Origin: Sphaeroforma arctica JP610
Lineage: Eukaryota > Opisthokonta > Ichthyosporea > Ichthyophonida
NCBI RefSeq assembly: GCF_001186125.1
Contig: NW_014039898.1
Span: 4,483-52,222 of the forward strand
Direction of reading: 5' to 3'
Length of the DNA stretch: 47,740 nt
Part shown: positions 12,270 to 21,574 of the stretch, one piece after another
How the letters are laid out: each line of letters begins with the position of its first letter
Position numbering within the stretch: the first letter of the stretch is position 1
Notes under the pieces: generated by a model
The model's database searches: none
Seen by the model: the letters and a program-made list of their open reading frames with translations, nothing else
Told to the model about the DNA's origin: nothing
Position numbers and translations under genes: made by a program

Positions 12270-13110
12270 TCAGTCCAACTTAATGTCGGGTCTGACGTTA
12301 CACAATTTAGTGTGGTAGCCATTGGTCTTCTCACAATTATCGCATTTTGTAAGATAGTATTTACAAGATTGGGCATGCTTTCCGTTCCAGTAACCGTTAG
12401 GTGTTAACTGGTACATGTTATAACCACATTTCTCATCAGCACATTTCTTAACTTGCTTGTATGCAGGTCCCTTGTGCTCCGCACGCACCCTATTAATAGG
12501 GCGTGTAAATTGAGTAGATTCACGTGGACGCGTATGTTGGGGTCTCTCGTTTGAGGTCTGCCTGGATACGTACCCTTGATCAGTCTGCTCCCGCGGTTTC
12601 TTAACAACCGCATTCTCCTGCGAGGTCATTCGCTTCTTAAGAGCGGCTAACTGATTCTTAAGTTCAGTGTTCTCATCGATCAACTTACTTATGTGCGATG
12701 GCTGGTTTGATTCTGATTCGGATCGGCTCTCTGAGCTTTCCTTCTCATCCTTTCCCTTAAGCGGGTTGTCACCTCTCTCCGTAATTGGAGTTAGATCCTT
12801 CTGAGTGTTCTCATCAGGTTTAGTAGGGATCGTCTTAACCGATCCTTTTGCGTGGCTTCTTGGCTTCGTAAACGTAAGCTTCGAAGCAGACGCAATAGTT
12901 GGCCCGCGGGCTTTTACTTCAGGGGACTTCTCTCTTAATGGAGTGTCTTCACCCTTATCTGCTGTATTGTCCTGGGTTTTAATACCAGGAGCGGAATTGA
13001 TTGTCTTCTTCTGCGGTCGCGTTAAATGCGGCTGCAGTAGCGACGTCTCTCTCCATCCTCTTCTTTTCAGCTCTACACTTCTTAGAAGGAGTATTGTCTT
13101 TCTTGGTCAT
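12270..13110 (-). pseudogene. Gypsy A gag-like region with zinc knuckle (fossil)
   Basis: The block begins near a basic MTKKDN segment and ends with a Cys/His-rich part including CDNCEKTNGYHTKLC, a CCHC-like knuckle as in nucleocapsid proteins. The charged, low-complexity middle is typical of Gag linkers. Broken. Confidence 0.6.
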
Positions 13111-13241
13111 AATCTTAACTTATGACTGTTAGCTGATCTCTTAAGGACTCGCTTGGACACGAAAAATTTTATGGCAGTTATCTACCTTTACGTTTAAGTA
13201 GTCTAAGTAATTAATTCCTTTGCTAACTTTAAAATGTGCAA

Positions 13242-13970
13242 GATTCGGCCTATTAAGGCAATATTAACGCCTTAGAGTAAATAAACGCGTAGGTAAATTC
13301 TAAGTATCGTGAAAATATCAAAGAAAATAAACGAAATGAGACTTTTAGTAAAGTTAGGTATGCCTCGTGAAAACAGCAATACTATGAGGTTGTGAGGCTG
13401 AGACATTGCCCCTATATAATCCTCTCAGTACTGTTTCCGCCGAAGGGATTTTATTTAGTGTTTCGTTGTCGCTCTATTAGAAACTATGGTATGTTTCATT
13501 AGGGCGAATCTGAGAGACTCATAAAATCCTATCTTTAGAAGAAGAAAAAGAAGAAGAAAAATACCTTTGATGTCCTTAGTTATTGTCTTAACCAATAACT
13601 TGCAACTTATCATGAATTATCGACTTAGCCTTCATCAAACTGGCATATCTGGTTGGCTGATCGGAGCATCAACTAGGTAACGTTAATTGTCCCTAGAAAC
13701 CTATATTCGGTTAAGCCATCTCGCTACCGAAATATTCAGATATAAATAAAGTTGGAAAGTAAATATAGTTCTATTAATAGAACTAGACCAACTCTTATGT
13801 TTGGTATTTTACTGAGGCCTTTTAATGGCCTCATCTAAATATCTGATATGTAAAATGGAAAAGGTATTTATTAATAAAACCATTAAACCCCATTTAAGAA
13901 ACTTAAGTTCCTCGTACTATTAAGAGTACGTTTATAACATAGAGTCTAATCTGGAGGCCCGGCTACTACA
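13242..13970 (-). repeat. Gypsy A upstream LTR
   Basis: About 730 bp matching the LTR at 9595-10406. The minus-strand end reads TGTAGTAGCC. It lies upstream of the gag-like block, as expected for the element's own 5' LTR. No target duplication is visible outside it. Confidence 0.8.
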
Positions 13971-14004
13971 ACGCGTAGTACTACGACTACCACCAGTAGG
14001 TTGA

Positions 14005-14590
14005 CTATGTCTCTTGGACAGCAGAAGTGGTAGCACTGTGCGCGGTAGTATAAGTAGTAGCAGCAGTAGTAGGGGCATCGGGTGATGATGTTGGCGATTG
14101 TGAGGGTGAGCCGGATATTGGTGTCTCTTGGTTTAATATAGGACGCTCCACTATACCTCCGGTAACAACCGCGAAGCTCTCAACCGTATTATAGTGTATG
14201 GTGTAAGTTGGTGACAACAAACCATCGTTCGCATCCTGGTATGATTGCTCCTCACACCGGGACTTTTAAAACCACGGCGTTGCGGTTCGAACATTGTTTG
14301 TTCTTAAACGACCGAATTTGTACGGTCGTTCACGACTACCGTCTCCTCCAGGAGATATGTGGAAGTCCTCTTTGTGGAAATGAATACAGCATGCATGGGG
14401 ATTTTGGACGCTCCTGAGATATGGCCCTATTCCATGAGTCTCTATGTGGCGCAGTATAAACTGCACCAGTCTGTTTCTGAAGAACTCGCCATGCTTCATG
14501 TACACAGCGTCGGATACAACAAAGCATTGACACACTCTACAGGTGTCCGGCAAATTGTATTTTGGGATGTTTTTAAAAAAGCTACAGTAA
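14005..14590 (-). pseudogene. THAP-like C2CH finger protein, possible last exon of QSDN copy 1
   Basis: The frame from about 14590 reads NLPDTCRVC, then about 45 residues later CCIHF and HKEDF. This Cys-x2-Cys ... Cys-x2-His-Phe spacing resembles a THAP finger, though the usual Trp and the proline box are not seen. A TAA then interrupts the same frame (after TPWF). It continues with a Ser/Thr/Pro-rich tail to 14005 over a GTA/TAC-rich stretch. No start codon is evident; a pyrimidine-rich acceptor-like ctgtag precedes it, so it may be an internal or last exon. It lies 3' of the SAP segment on the same strand, and an intron through the 88-bp repeats could join them, but the phases do not clearly match. 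Confidence 0.4.
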
Positions 14591-14659
14591 TTTTATAAAC
14601 AAAAGTCAGAGTGATTGGAATTGTCAAACGTGTCCTATGTATATATATACTGTGAATTA

Positions 14660-14945
14660 TTATACAAAATAGTAGTAGTAGTACCAGGTGTAATAGAAGC
14701 GTTGGGAGTAGCGCTAGTTTGACACCACAATATCGTTGGGTGTGGTAGGAGTAGTAGTATAATACATAGCTGGCCTTCTACAGAAGGTGGTAGGAGTAGC
14801 GCTAGTTTGACACTACAATGTCATTGGGTATGGTAGGAGTAGTAGTATAATACATAGCTGGCCTTCTACAGAAGGTGGTAGGAGTAGCGCTAGTTTGACA
14901 CCACAATATCGTTGGGCGTGGTAGGAGTAGTAGTATAATACATAG
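14660..14945. repeat. 88-bp tandem repeat running into a sequence gap
   Basis: The GCGCTAG anchor recurs at 14711, 14799 and 14887, an exact 88-base period. The array then enters the gap, which probably marks further copies that could not be assembled. Each unit contains a GTAGTAGTA core. Confidence 0.85.
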
Positions 14946-15172
14946 NNNNNNNNNNNNNNNNNNNNNNNNNNNNNNNNNNNNNNNNNNNNNNNNNNNNNNN
15001 NNNNNNNNNNNNNNNNNNNNNNNNNNNNNNNNNNNNNNNNNNNNNNNNNNNNNNNNNNNNNNNNNNNNNNNNNNNNNNNNNNNNNNNNNNNNNNNNNNNN
15101 NNNNNNNNNNNNNNNNNNNNNNNNNNNNNNNNNNNNNNNNNNNNNNNNNNNNNNNNNNNNNNNNNNNNNNNN
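14946..15172. other. assembly gap (227 N)
   Basis: Unknown bases. The left edge is inside the 88-bp array and the right edge is unrelated sequence, so the real length is unknown. Confidence 0.98.
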
Positions 15173-15242
15173 TATATATATTCTAAAGCGTAATTTTATT
15201 GGGACCTGTAGCAGGTATAATAGAACAGAGAATGTAATCAAG

Positions 15243-15733
15243 AATTTACCTTCATGGGGCCCAGGATTGTCGGAGGACTGTGTCTCATCTGGTCTTTGTC
15301 CTATTATATTTGATATAGGTCCCGGTGGGGACGACGTGTTTGTAGTAGTAGAAGAAGAACTCGAGGTAGCCGTAGAAGCAGTAGTAGAACTCGGGGTAGC
15401 CGTAGAAGCAGTAGTAGAATTCGGGGTAGCCGTAGAAGCAGTAGTAGAACTCGGGGTAGCCGTAGAAGTAGTAGTAGAACTCGGGGTAGCCGTAGAAGTA
15501 GTAGTAGAACTCGGGGTAGCCGTAGAAGTAGGTTTAGGCAACATGCCTTCCAATTTGATCTCATTAACACGTAGAAGTTCTGTCAGCTCGGTCTTGTCCG
15601 CTAATGGTCCATAAAATATGTTTTCTGAGTCCAGTCTACGTTTTAAATCTCCTATCGTCAGCTTTTTATACTGATTCTGCAATTTGGGCTTACCCCCAAA
15701 GAAGCCCTTGATTTTAGGACTGGTGATAATCAT
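15243..15733 (-). pseudogene. QSDN copy 1: SAP-like segment and Ser/Thr repeat
   Basis: The segment begins after the last in-frame TGA. YKKLTIGDLKRRL ... KTELTELLRV has the helix-turn-helix spacing of a SAP domain (a short DNA-binding motif found in some transposases and chromatin proteins). It is followed by a 10-residue Ser/Thr/Ala/Pro repeat encoded by the 30-bp minisatellite, and then SNIIGQRPDE. A GTAAAT donor-like site at 15249 may end the exon. The frame is shared with all the upstream QSDN segments. Confidence 0.5.
15340..15534. repeat. 30-bp coding minisatellite
   Basis: About six copies of a 30-bp unit containing GTAGTAGTAGAACTCGG on the plus strand. It encodes a ten-residue Thr/Ser/Ala/Pro unit on the minus strand. 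Confidence 0.9.
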
Positions 15734-15742
15734 ACGTTGATA

Positions 15743-16531
15743 TCAATCGTATGTGATTACGTTTTGTCTTAAAATCTGCAGTGCTGCTCCTGAACTAACA
15801 CGCTTGCTAGTGTCGTCTACTCCCTGTACATAAAGTTGTACCAAACCTTTTCGTACCACGGCTGCAAAAGTTGCTTTCGGTTTTTGAAGGGGTTTCCTGG
15901 CCCATCGAGGTTGGACTATATTCAGCATCGTTTCGGGCTGTAATGGCTTCGTTTCTGATGAGACCTCATACAGTGTCGCCACCCCTTGTTGAAACCTATC
16001 CAGTGCGGAACTAATAGCATTAGCCTTTTCACCCACAATCTCCTTGTCTTTTATTACCGCTCCCTTACTTGATACAATCGGCTTCCACACTGCAGGTACT
16101 GGACTTTGATGGTGGTGTAATGACATTTTCCCTAAATCCGTGCGCGGTTGAAGACCTTCTGGCAAAGCCAATTCTTCAATCAATTCTGCCGGCGACTGGT
16201 GTTGAACGAGGTAGGAAATATATGATATGAGCGTTACTTGTACTACTACTTGTATTTTTACTTCTAAAACTACTTGCACTTTTACTTCTACTACTACTTG
16301 CACTTTTGCTTCTACTACTACTTGCACTTTTGCTTCTACTACTACTTGCACTTTTGCTTCTACTACTACTTGCACTTTATATACCCCGCTTTGTTCCGAT
16401 AGTTGTACATGTCGGAATCCATCCCATTCAATGTCATGAACGCGTGTCTTTCGCATAGCACTCTCGATCTGATATTTGTAGCTGTGATGTTCCGATAACG
16501 TGGTTCCAAAGTGAACAACCGGTTGTTCCAC
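15743..16531 (-). pseudogene. QSDN copy 1: C-terminal region of the transposase-like protein
   Basis: This follows a TGA in the same frame. HHSYKYQIESAMRKTR and, near the end, FAAVVRKGLVQLYVQGVD correspond by position and pattern to the C-terminal part of copy 2 (39049-39804, with KAAAKCVAWYKQGIG). The first third is interrupted by the 24-bp minisatellite, giving eight-residue KVQVVVEA units that are absent from copy 2. No catalytic motif is recognised. Confidence 0.5.
16235..16378. repeat. 24-bp coding minisatellite
   Basis: About six copies of a unit with TTCTACTACTACTTGCAC (plus strand), in frame within the minus-strand gene. Confidence 0.9.
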
Positions 16532-16546
16532 AAGTTTCCCCGGTAT

Positions 16547-17446
16547 TCATTTTTCCCTATACAGTACAGTTTCTTGTTCTATCTCATGTTCCGACTTATA
16601 AACTTCAGACATAGATTTCTTAGCTTTTACCGTTACAAACCTTAAGGCCGAGGTAGTATCGTCAGAGCTCGGATCTTCGTGACCGCAGATCGCATGAATA
16701 GGACGAGCACAGCCTTTGCAGGTATGTTTTCCACCTTCGGGAACTACTAATGAATCACCAGGCTTTTCCCATTGTACCTGCTGCACAGTCTTCTCATCGC
16801 CAGTGCTAGAAGTATCTCCAGTGGCAGTATCTCCAGTGGCAGTATCTCCAATGGTAGTATCTTTAGTAGTTTGGACAACATAATTCACGATGGAATTGTC
16901 TCGCGGTCTAATAGCCACAGAGATATCAGTTATCCCTTCTTGGTCACATACTGCCCTGTATATATCTACAGGCGTACATATACTACCACCTTTGTTTGAT
17001 TTTACATCGTGGCCTTCTACAAATCGTTGTAGCACGATATTCACATACTCGAAATGTGTGTCAAGCGCTGTTTTCCCCGCTTGTGCCTCTGTAAAAATCC
17101 ATCGCGTTATCTTGAGCTTACCATCAGGTGATTGCATCTGAGGTGTAGTGGTGTAATGTAGGGAGTTGGAAAATGTGGATGTATTGTCTGACTGCATCAC
17201 TATACTGGTAATATTGGGCATCGTCTTCCGCACGTGGTAAAGTAGTGCTTCAATAGCGAGCACGACAGACGGTGCATCTTGTCCTCCGTTGTCGTCCGGT
17301 ATATAATAATAAAACAATGTCTGTAAGTGCTTGGTCGGTTCTTCGTCCCCAGATTGTACCTTGTATTCACCCCGCACGAGCATAAACCCTAGAAGAGACA
17401 TCCCTGATTTGCCAAAGTACTCACTTTGCCCTTCATTCTTTTTCAT
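16547..17446 (-). pseudogene. QSDN copy 1: candidate catalytic core
   Basis: Core of the presumed transposase. NEGQSEYFGKSGMSLLG lies near the start, SIVMQSDN at about residue 85, and WIFTEAQAGKTALDTHF about 33 residues after the QSDN aspartate. The D-x32-E spacing is like that of DDE/RNase H-fold transposases; that these are catalytic is my inference. A zinc-binding CKGCARPIHAICGH follows near residue 235. A 15-bp repeat (16803-16862) adds TGDTA units before it. The first acidic motif seen in copy 2 (IIIDHKQK) should precede FGK. Here that place is taken by a pyrimidine-rich insert, so this copy is probably catalytically dead. The EAQAGK codons are continuous, without the intron found in copy 2. 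Confidence 0.6.
16803..16862. repeat. 15-bp coding repeat
   Basis: Four near copies of a 15-bp unit (CAGTGGCAGTATCTC type), in frame, giving TGDTA-like units in the minus-strand protein. Confidence 0.8.
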
Positions 17447-17482
17447 AGGAAGAATCTGCGAGTATGAATGGGATGGGTAGTA

Positions 17483-17809
17483 TCAGAATTCACGACCGAT
17501 AAGGTGTGGGAGTGGAAGTAGTAAAACAGGTGTGAGGCTAGAAGTAGGATTGGAAGGTAAATATAAATACATTCCTTTTGTTTGTGATGTGTCAGGGTTG
17601 TCGGCTAGTCCAACTTCCAGTTTATCAATCGACCGTTGTTGTATCTCGGCCCGCATTTTGTGGCTCGCATTGTGTCTCGCAAAAGTAATAAATTCGATCT
17701 TCAACTGCTTACAGGCTTCCATCATACTTACAAATTCTTTAGGGTCGAAGTATTTTTCGAAGTTGTCCTTCAGTAATCCAGCGATTTTGCTGGGATAATC
17801 GTAGTACAA
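17483..17809 (-). pseudogene. QSDN copy 1: helical region before the core
   Basis: Same frame as the segments on both sides. A charged helical stretch (RHNASHKMRAEIQQRSIDKLEVG) aligns by position with copy 2 just before its IIIDHKQK motif. After MYLYLP the sequence turns into a CTACTTC-rich low-complexity insert of about 36 codons ending at a TGA, where the first acidic motif would be expected. Confidence 0.5.
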
Positions 17810-17872
17810 TTCGCAAGCTATGCAAGATTTTGTGTGTTGATGTCCCCGTCCTGTGCACTCTCCGAATAATTG

Positions 17873-18457
17873 TTATGCCATGCAATGATGTATGCATTCG
17901 CTCTCTACTTCCTGGTGGTTTGCGAGTGTATATTTAACATGTTCCGCACTGCTATCCAATCCCAATCTCAGAATTTTGAGATCGGTCTTCAACTTCTTAA
18001 TCTTCTCGACGTTCTTCTCCTCACTATTAAGCATTTCGTGTACACATTCTACTACTGTACAAAATCCTGTGTAGTAGTAGGACAAGCCAGCGAGGCACGG
18101 TGATCTTCTCGTCAGCATATTTAACAGAAGATTAAAGGTATCTCTACCTATTTGGATGTCGCTCTTGATAGCACATTTATAGTGTTCATACAGACGGCAC
18201 AGACTATCCCCTCCTCTTAAGAACACAGATATATCTCTGAACAGATGTCCTCCCATTTTCATGTTCCGTAGTTGTCCGGGTCGGTGTTCTAGGTTAAAAT
18301 GTACCCAATACATGGCACCCATTAGTTTGTCCTGGGGAACCCTATATGAATACTTCTGCTGCGGCCTGTCCTTACCCCGTAAAGTGTATTTTTGGAAATC
18401 AGCTCGCAATCTCCGCCATTTGATAGGTCCAAGTTTCACCTTGTATTTGCGTTTCAA
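17873..18457 (-). pseudogene. QSDN copy 1: N-terminal half with Cys/His cluster
   Basis: About 194 codons, starting basic (KRKYKVKLGPIKWRR) and ending CIHHCMA. A TAA follows, and the same frame resumes with LFGECTGRGHQHTKSCIAC. The combined Cys/His spacing (C..HC, C...H.H...C..C) resembles copy 2 at 45998-46303 (HCTHDHTKC ... KTHKFKCRRC). A zinc-binding module before the catalytic core is therefore likely in this family. Confidence 0.5.
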
Positions 18458-18472
18458 ATCTAGACGCCTATC

Positions 18473-18787
18473 CTAATCATCAAACTCTTCTGCACCTCCC
18501 TCGTCATCGTTACCACTTCGACCCTTTGCGCCATCAGTAGAAGTTCTACTATTACCACTTCGACCATTTGCGCCGTCAGTAAAAGTTCTACTACTATCAC
18601 TTCGACTATTTGCGCCATCAGTAAAAGTTCTACTACTACCACTTCGACCATTAGCGCCATCAGTAAAAGTTCTACTACTATCACTTCGACCATTTGTGCC
18701 ATCAGTAGAAGTTGTAGAAAAACGTCTCTTCCTCGAGTTTGTCGTATGTGTCGGGTCCATATGTAATAGACTCGACTCTGGGCACAA
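18473..18787 (-). pseudogene. QSDN copy 1: linker with 14-residue repeats
   Basis: SLLHMDPTHTTNSRKRRFS, then five copies of a 14-residue Gly/Ser/Arg/Thr unit encoded by a 42-bp minisatellite, then an acidic end (EEFDD) before TAG. It shares its frame with the downstream segments and is out of frame with the upstream one, so a shift near 18785 is implied. Confidence 0.45.
18511..18720. repeat. 42-bp coding minisatellite
   Basis: Five copies of a 42-bp unit with CCATCAGTAAAAGTTCTACT (plus strand). Copies differ by a few bases. Confidence 0.9.
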
Positions 18788-19490
18788 GAACTAATTCCGC
18801 TATCTTCAACCATTTGTGGTATTTCAACGTGTACTCGTACTGGTGTAGGAGCTATAAAATCCGCCCAACTTAGACTGCTACTCCTACTACTACTACTATC
18901 ACAACTATTTGATGGTAATTCAACGTGTACTCGTTTTGATCGTTGATTGTGCTTTCGCGTCTTGTTCTTGGTATTTCTATTCTGTGGCTTTGGAGTCTTA
19001 GTAAGTATCCCAGCGGTTTTTCGACTCTCCTTGTCCTTGTCCAGTGTCCGCTTCTCGTCCCTATTTATATCATCGCGCTTGGTTTCTACCATCTCCTTCG
19101 CCTCTTCCTGTTTTGTACAAGCAAAAATACTGCCAACCACATCTTTTTTATTCCTACCACCGACCACCATGACCTTCAGTGCTGCTTCTAAAAATAGCCT
19201 AGCCACATCATCCTTCCTATTCTGCTTCGTCATTTTCACTGCCTTCTGATCAATCACTTCACGCACACGATAAGGACTAGCATGGTTTATCGTATAGCAA
19301 AAACAATCTTTGACTGCGTTGTACTTTTGCACCACAAGTTTCTTGTGCGGTGTGTCTATGGCACCCTCTAAATGAGTTACTTTGCTGAATCTTGTAAGTG
19401 AAATATCAAGATTAGTCAGCATGTTCTTTACTCGCATATCTAAACATCGATTGTCATTTTTCGATAGATCTACCGGCTTTTCGCGTACAC
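18788..19490 (-). pseudogene. QSDN copy 1: basic N-terminal region
   Basis: The frame from just below the telomere-like palindrome runs LRVREKPVDLSKNDNRCLDM and on through a helical region (DDVARLFLEAALKVMVVGG) into a very basic stretch (KPQNRNTKNKTRKHNQRSKR) that could be a nuclear-localisation signal. A Ser-rich run follows. No known domain is recognised. Confidence 0.45.
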
Positions 19491-19492
19491 GT

Positions 19493-19544
19493 AGGGTTTT
19501 AGGGTTTAGGGTTTAGAACCCTAAACCCTAAACCCTAAAACCCT
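19493..19544. repeat. inverted telomere-like repeat (TTTAGGG palindrome)
   Basis: Two 24-base arms, 19493-19516 and 19521-19544, are perfect reverse complements around AACC. The left arm is TTTAGGG-type and includes one TTTTAGGG variant; the right arm repeats the same variant in mirror image. It sits between two coding pieces of QSDN copy 1. Confidence 0.95.
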
Positions 19545-19833
19545 TGCTCGTCTCCTAAACTTAAGTTTGGGCTCAGGGGTTTTTGCTTGTACTTCATCAA
19601 CTTCGTCAACTACAACATCTACTTCGTCTACTACAACATCTACTTCGTCTACTACAACATCTACTTCGTCCGGCGATTGCTGTCCCACTTCATCTACTAC
19701 CACTTCACGCGTAGGGTTGGCCTGCATTTCATCGTCAACTACTTTTTTTTAGATCACTGATCAGTTGCCGTGATTCATCGATAACTTCAACAATGTCCGC
19801 CAATGTAGGCGATGATAGGTAATTATCAGTCAT
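19545..19833 (-). pseudogene. QSDN copy 1: acidic N-terminus
   Basis: ATG at 19833 gives MTDNYLSSPTLADIVEVIDE and a helical LISDL before a run of eight A on the coding strand (19743-19750). A one-base shift there leads into VVDDEMQANPTREVVVDEVG and a 7-residue VDEVDVV repeat encoded by a 21-bp minisatellite (19589-19690). The frame then enters the telomere-like palindrome. The start is chosen because no earlier in-frame ATG with natural sequence exists. Confidence 0.45.
19589..19690. repeat. 21-bp coding minisatellite
   Basis: Four to five copies of a 21-bp unit (CTACTTCGTCTACTACAACAT type, here given in part: CTTCGTCTACTACAACAT), in frame with the minus-strand acidic protein. Confidence 0.88.
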
Positions 19834-19935
19834 TGTTTTGTATTTTATTCACTGTATATGTATACATTCGCTCGTCTAAGCAAGGTGTTCATTTATAATC
19901 AAAACAAGAATGAGATGTAAATTTTGTACATTATT

Positions 19936-20205
19936 TACTACTACTACTTCTGGATTTGACTTCTACTACTTTTGCAATATGAATTCTACTACTACTTCTG
20001 CAATATGAATTCTACTACTACTTCTGCAATATGAATTCTACTACTACTTCTGCAATGTGAATTCTACTACTACTACTGCAATATGACTTCTACTACTACT
20101 GCAATATGACTTCTACTACTACTGCAATATGACTTCTACTACTACTGCAATATGACTTCTACTACTACTGCAATATGACTTCTACTACTACTTCTGCAAA
20201 TATTT
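19936..20205. repeat. 26/23-bp minisatellite upstream of QSDN copy 1
   Basis: About ten copies of a unit ending CTTCTGCAATATGA. The first copies are 26 bp (GAATTCTACTACTACTTCTGC type) and the later ones 23 bp, missing one triplet. It lies about 100 bases upstream of the QSDN start codon and shares the TACTACTAC core of the coding arrays. Confidence 0.9.
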
Positions 20206-20930
20206 ATATACTATTATTTTATATAAGTATCATTTGACACCTGTCGTCAGCCATCGATTTTTTTTTTGAAAAACAAGCCAGAAATGTAAAAATAGAATAA
20301 ATATTGATCTATGAAAATCAGTTAATGAAGTAGATATCAAAGCTCATTTATAACATTGTACTAATGAAAAGGCTAGTTAAAATAATAAATATTCTAAAAA
20401 TATCACGTATATTTTGTTATTCAATTAGACTGTGACAAAATTAAACATATTTATTTCTAAACCGATTTTTCTAGAATTTGTGTTTTTAACTACAATGAGC
20501 TAGCAATATTATTGGTTGTTAAATTTCCTTCGGATAGACATTAAATCGATATTCATTGGTCTAGATTTTGTTGAAAATCGCACAAATTATTCAAATTATT
20601 CATTGGTACCAAGTTCTGGTACAAATGTTTTGCCGGACCTTTTTGTTCAAAAACAGGTCGGTATTTCGCGGCGCGGGCTCTTAAAGAGCCCCTTTCATGA
20701 AAATCCTACTCCCAATCTCACTTTAGAGAATTACAGACTTAATGCGGCATCTCATTGGACACCGTCATTAATAGTATCAATCGAAAGAGGGGACTAATAC
20801 AAGCACGTCGGTACCTTTAAGTAGGTATAAAGATGACTGTAGCCGTGTCAGTGGGCGGTTGCAGTTGTTGGCATCGGCATGGGCGATTCTGGAGTAAACT
20901 GATAATGTTGGCATCAAATTGGTTTCATGT
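20206..20930. other. AT-rich spacer, no confident gene
   Basis: Mostly AT-rich. A plus-strand frame at 20516-20797 has some natural-looking sequence (FVQKQVGISRRGLLKSPF), but it matches nothing I recognise and may be chance. A GC-richer patch lies at 20640-20720. Confidence 0.4.
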
Positions 20931-20932
20931 TG

Positions 20933-21172
20933 GCTGCGTATTGGAATATTTTGAAAATTGATTTTTCTGTCATCACTTTTGGTAGCAAATTGGTGTCATA
21001 TTGGCATCATATTGGCGTCACGTTGGCATCACATTAGCGAGAATGAATAGTCTATATAGGGATATTTTGAAATTTTATTTTTCTGTCATCACATTTGGCA
21101 TCATATAGGCATCATATTGGCATACATTGGTATCACAATGGCATCAGCTTGGTCTTGTTTTGGCATCATATT
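20933..21172. repeat. degenerate 12-bp minisatellite (TTGGCATCATAT)
   Basis: Many imperfect copies of TTGGCATCATAT-like units (TTGGTGTCATAT, TTGGCGTCACGT, TTGGCATCACAT), interrupted twice by a duplicated AT-rich segment ending TTTTTCTGTCATCAC. It directly precedes the first 385-bp repeat. Confidence 0.7.
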
Positions 21173-21189
21173 GGTTCAAGAATGAATTG

Positions 21190-21574
21190 TGGACAAAGTA
21201 CCCTAGGCGGATATTTAGGACCGGACGTGAGGACCGGATCAGGGGGAGGAATTTAGGACCGGACCAGAGGACCGGACCTAGGGGATTATTTGAGGTCCAG
21301 ACCAGAGGACCGGATCTAGGGGACTATTGGAGGACCGGACCAGAGGTCCGGACCGATTAGTGGAATAGAGAATTTAATGAGATAAAAGTGATGACTCATA
21401 CGAAACCATAGAGACGGGTATTTTCACATAACCCGATGGTAGAGAAAGTCTCGTTCCACATAGGATCGTGATTAATAAATATACCAGGCGCGCCATTCCC
21501 AATGGCACTTCTGACTGAGTTCACTTATTTCAGACTTAACACTCTTTACTAAGTGTTACTTGGTTTTGACCACA
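21190..21574 (+). repeat. 385-bp dispersed repeat R1, copy 1
   Basis: Nearly identical to 29687-30071 in the same orientation. It contains three or four copies of a GGACCGGACC-rich unit of about 36 bp, then unique sequence including CCAGGCGCGCC. Its ends, TGTGGACAAA (from 21188) and TTTTGACCACA, form an imperfect terminal inverted repeat. No target duplication or coding capacity is evident, so a short non-autonomous element is possible. Confidence 0.85.

Larger units (their letters stand above)
9325..13970 (-). mobile_element. Ty3/Gypsy LTR retrotransposon A, broken
   Basis: Minus-strand element with its upstream LTR at about 13242-13970, then gag-like, protease/reverse transcriptase and RNase H blocks. 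A further stretch at 9325-9594 matches the segment after RNase H in Gypsy B. An LTR of the same family sits inside it at 9595-10406. The integrase end and the outer downstream LTR are not seen, so the element is truncated against the THAP remnant near 9325. The domain order and the RT motif YIDD fit Ty3/Gypsy. It looks broken, with several breaks plus the truncation. LTR copies differ by several per cent by eye, so it is not recent. Confidence 0.85.
15173..19833 (-). mobile_element. QSDN-family transposase-like gene, copy 1, decayed
   Basis: A single gene-like unit on the minus strand from ATG 19833 to a possible donor at 15249 (gtaaat). Recognisable parts in order: acidic N-terminus, basic NLS-like region, a Cys/His cluster, FGKSGMSLLG, QSDN, EAQAGK, a CKGCARPIHAICG zinc motif, and a SAP-like segment. 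From 18787 to about 15250 a single frame runs through everything, broken only by five stop codons (TAG at the 18473 end, TAA near 17870, TGA near 17482, 16546 and 15742). In front of this are one shift at an A8 run (about 19743-19750), a telomere-like palindrome (19493-19544) and one shift near 18785. Coding minisatellites of 15, 21, 24, 30 and 42 bp all keep the frame. I read it as a decayed DNA-transposon protein. No terminal inverted repeats were found. Confidence 0.6.

Noticed and set aside
14285-14300. tRNA B-box-like GGTTCGAA
   Set aside because: There is no A box at the right distance and no cloverleaf; it lies in a coding-like region on the other strand. Similar GGTTCGAA hits near 550 and 36770 also lack tRNA structure.
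15267-15614. Plus-strand frame with Val/Glu/Ala repeats
   Set aside because: It is the antisense of the 30-bp minisatellite within the minus-strand SAP segment and carries no domain.
15743-19437. Alternative genetic code (TGA, TAA or TAG read as sense) to explain in-frame stops in QSDN copy 1
   Set aside because: All three stop codons occur as breaks, and the intact kinase and receptor genes end cleanly at TGA and TAA. Decay is simpler.
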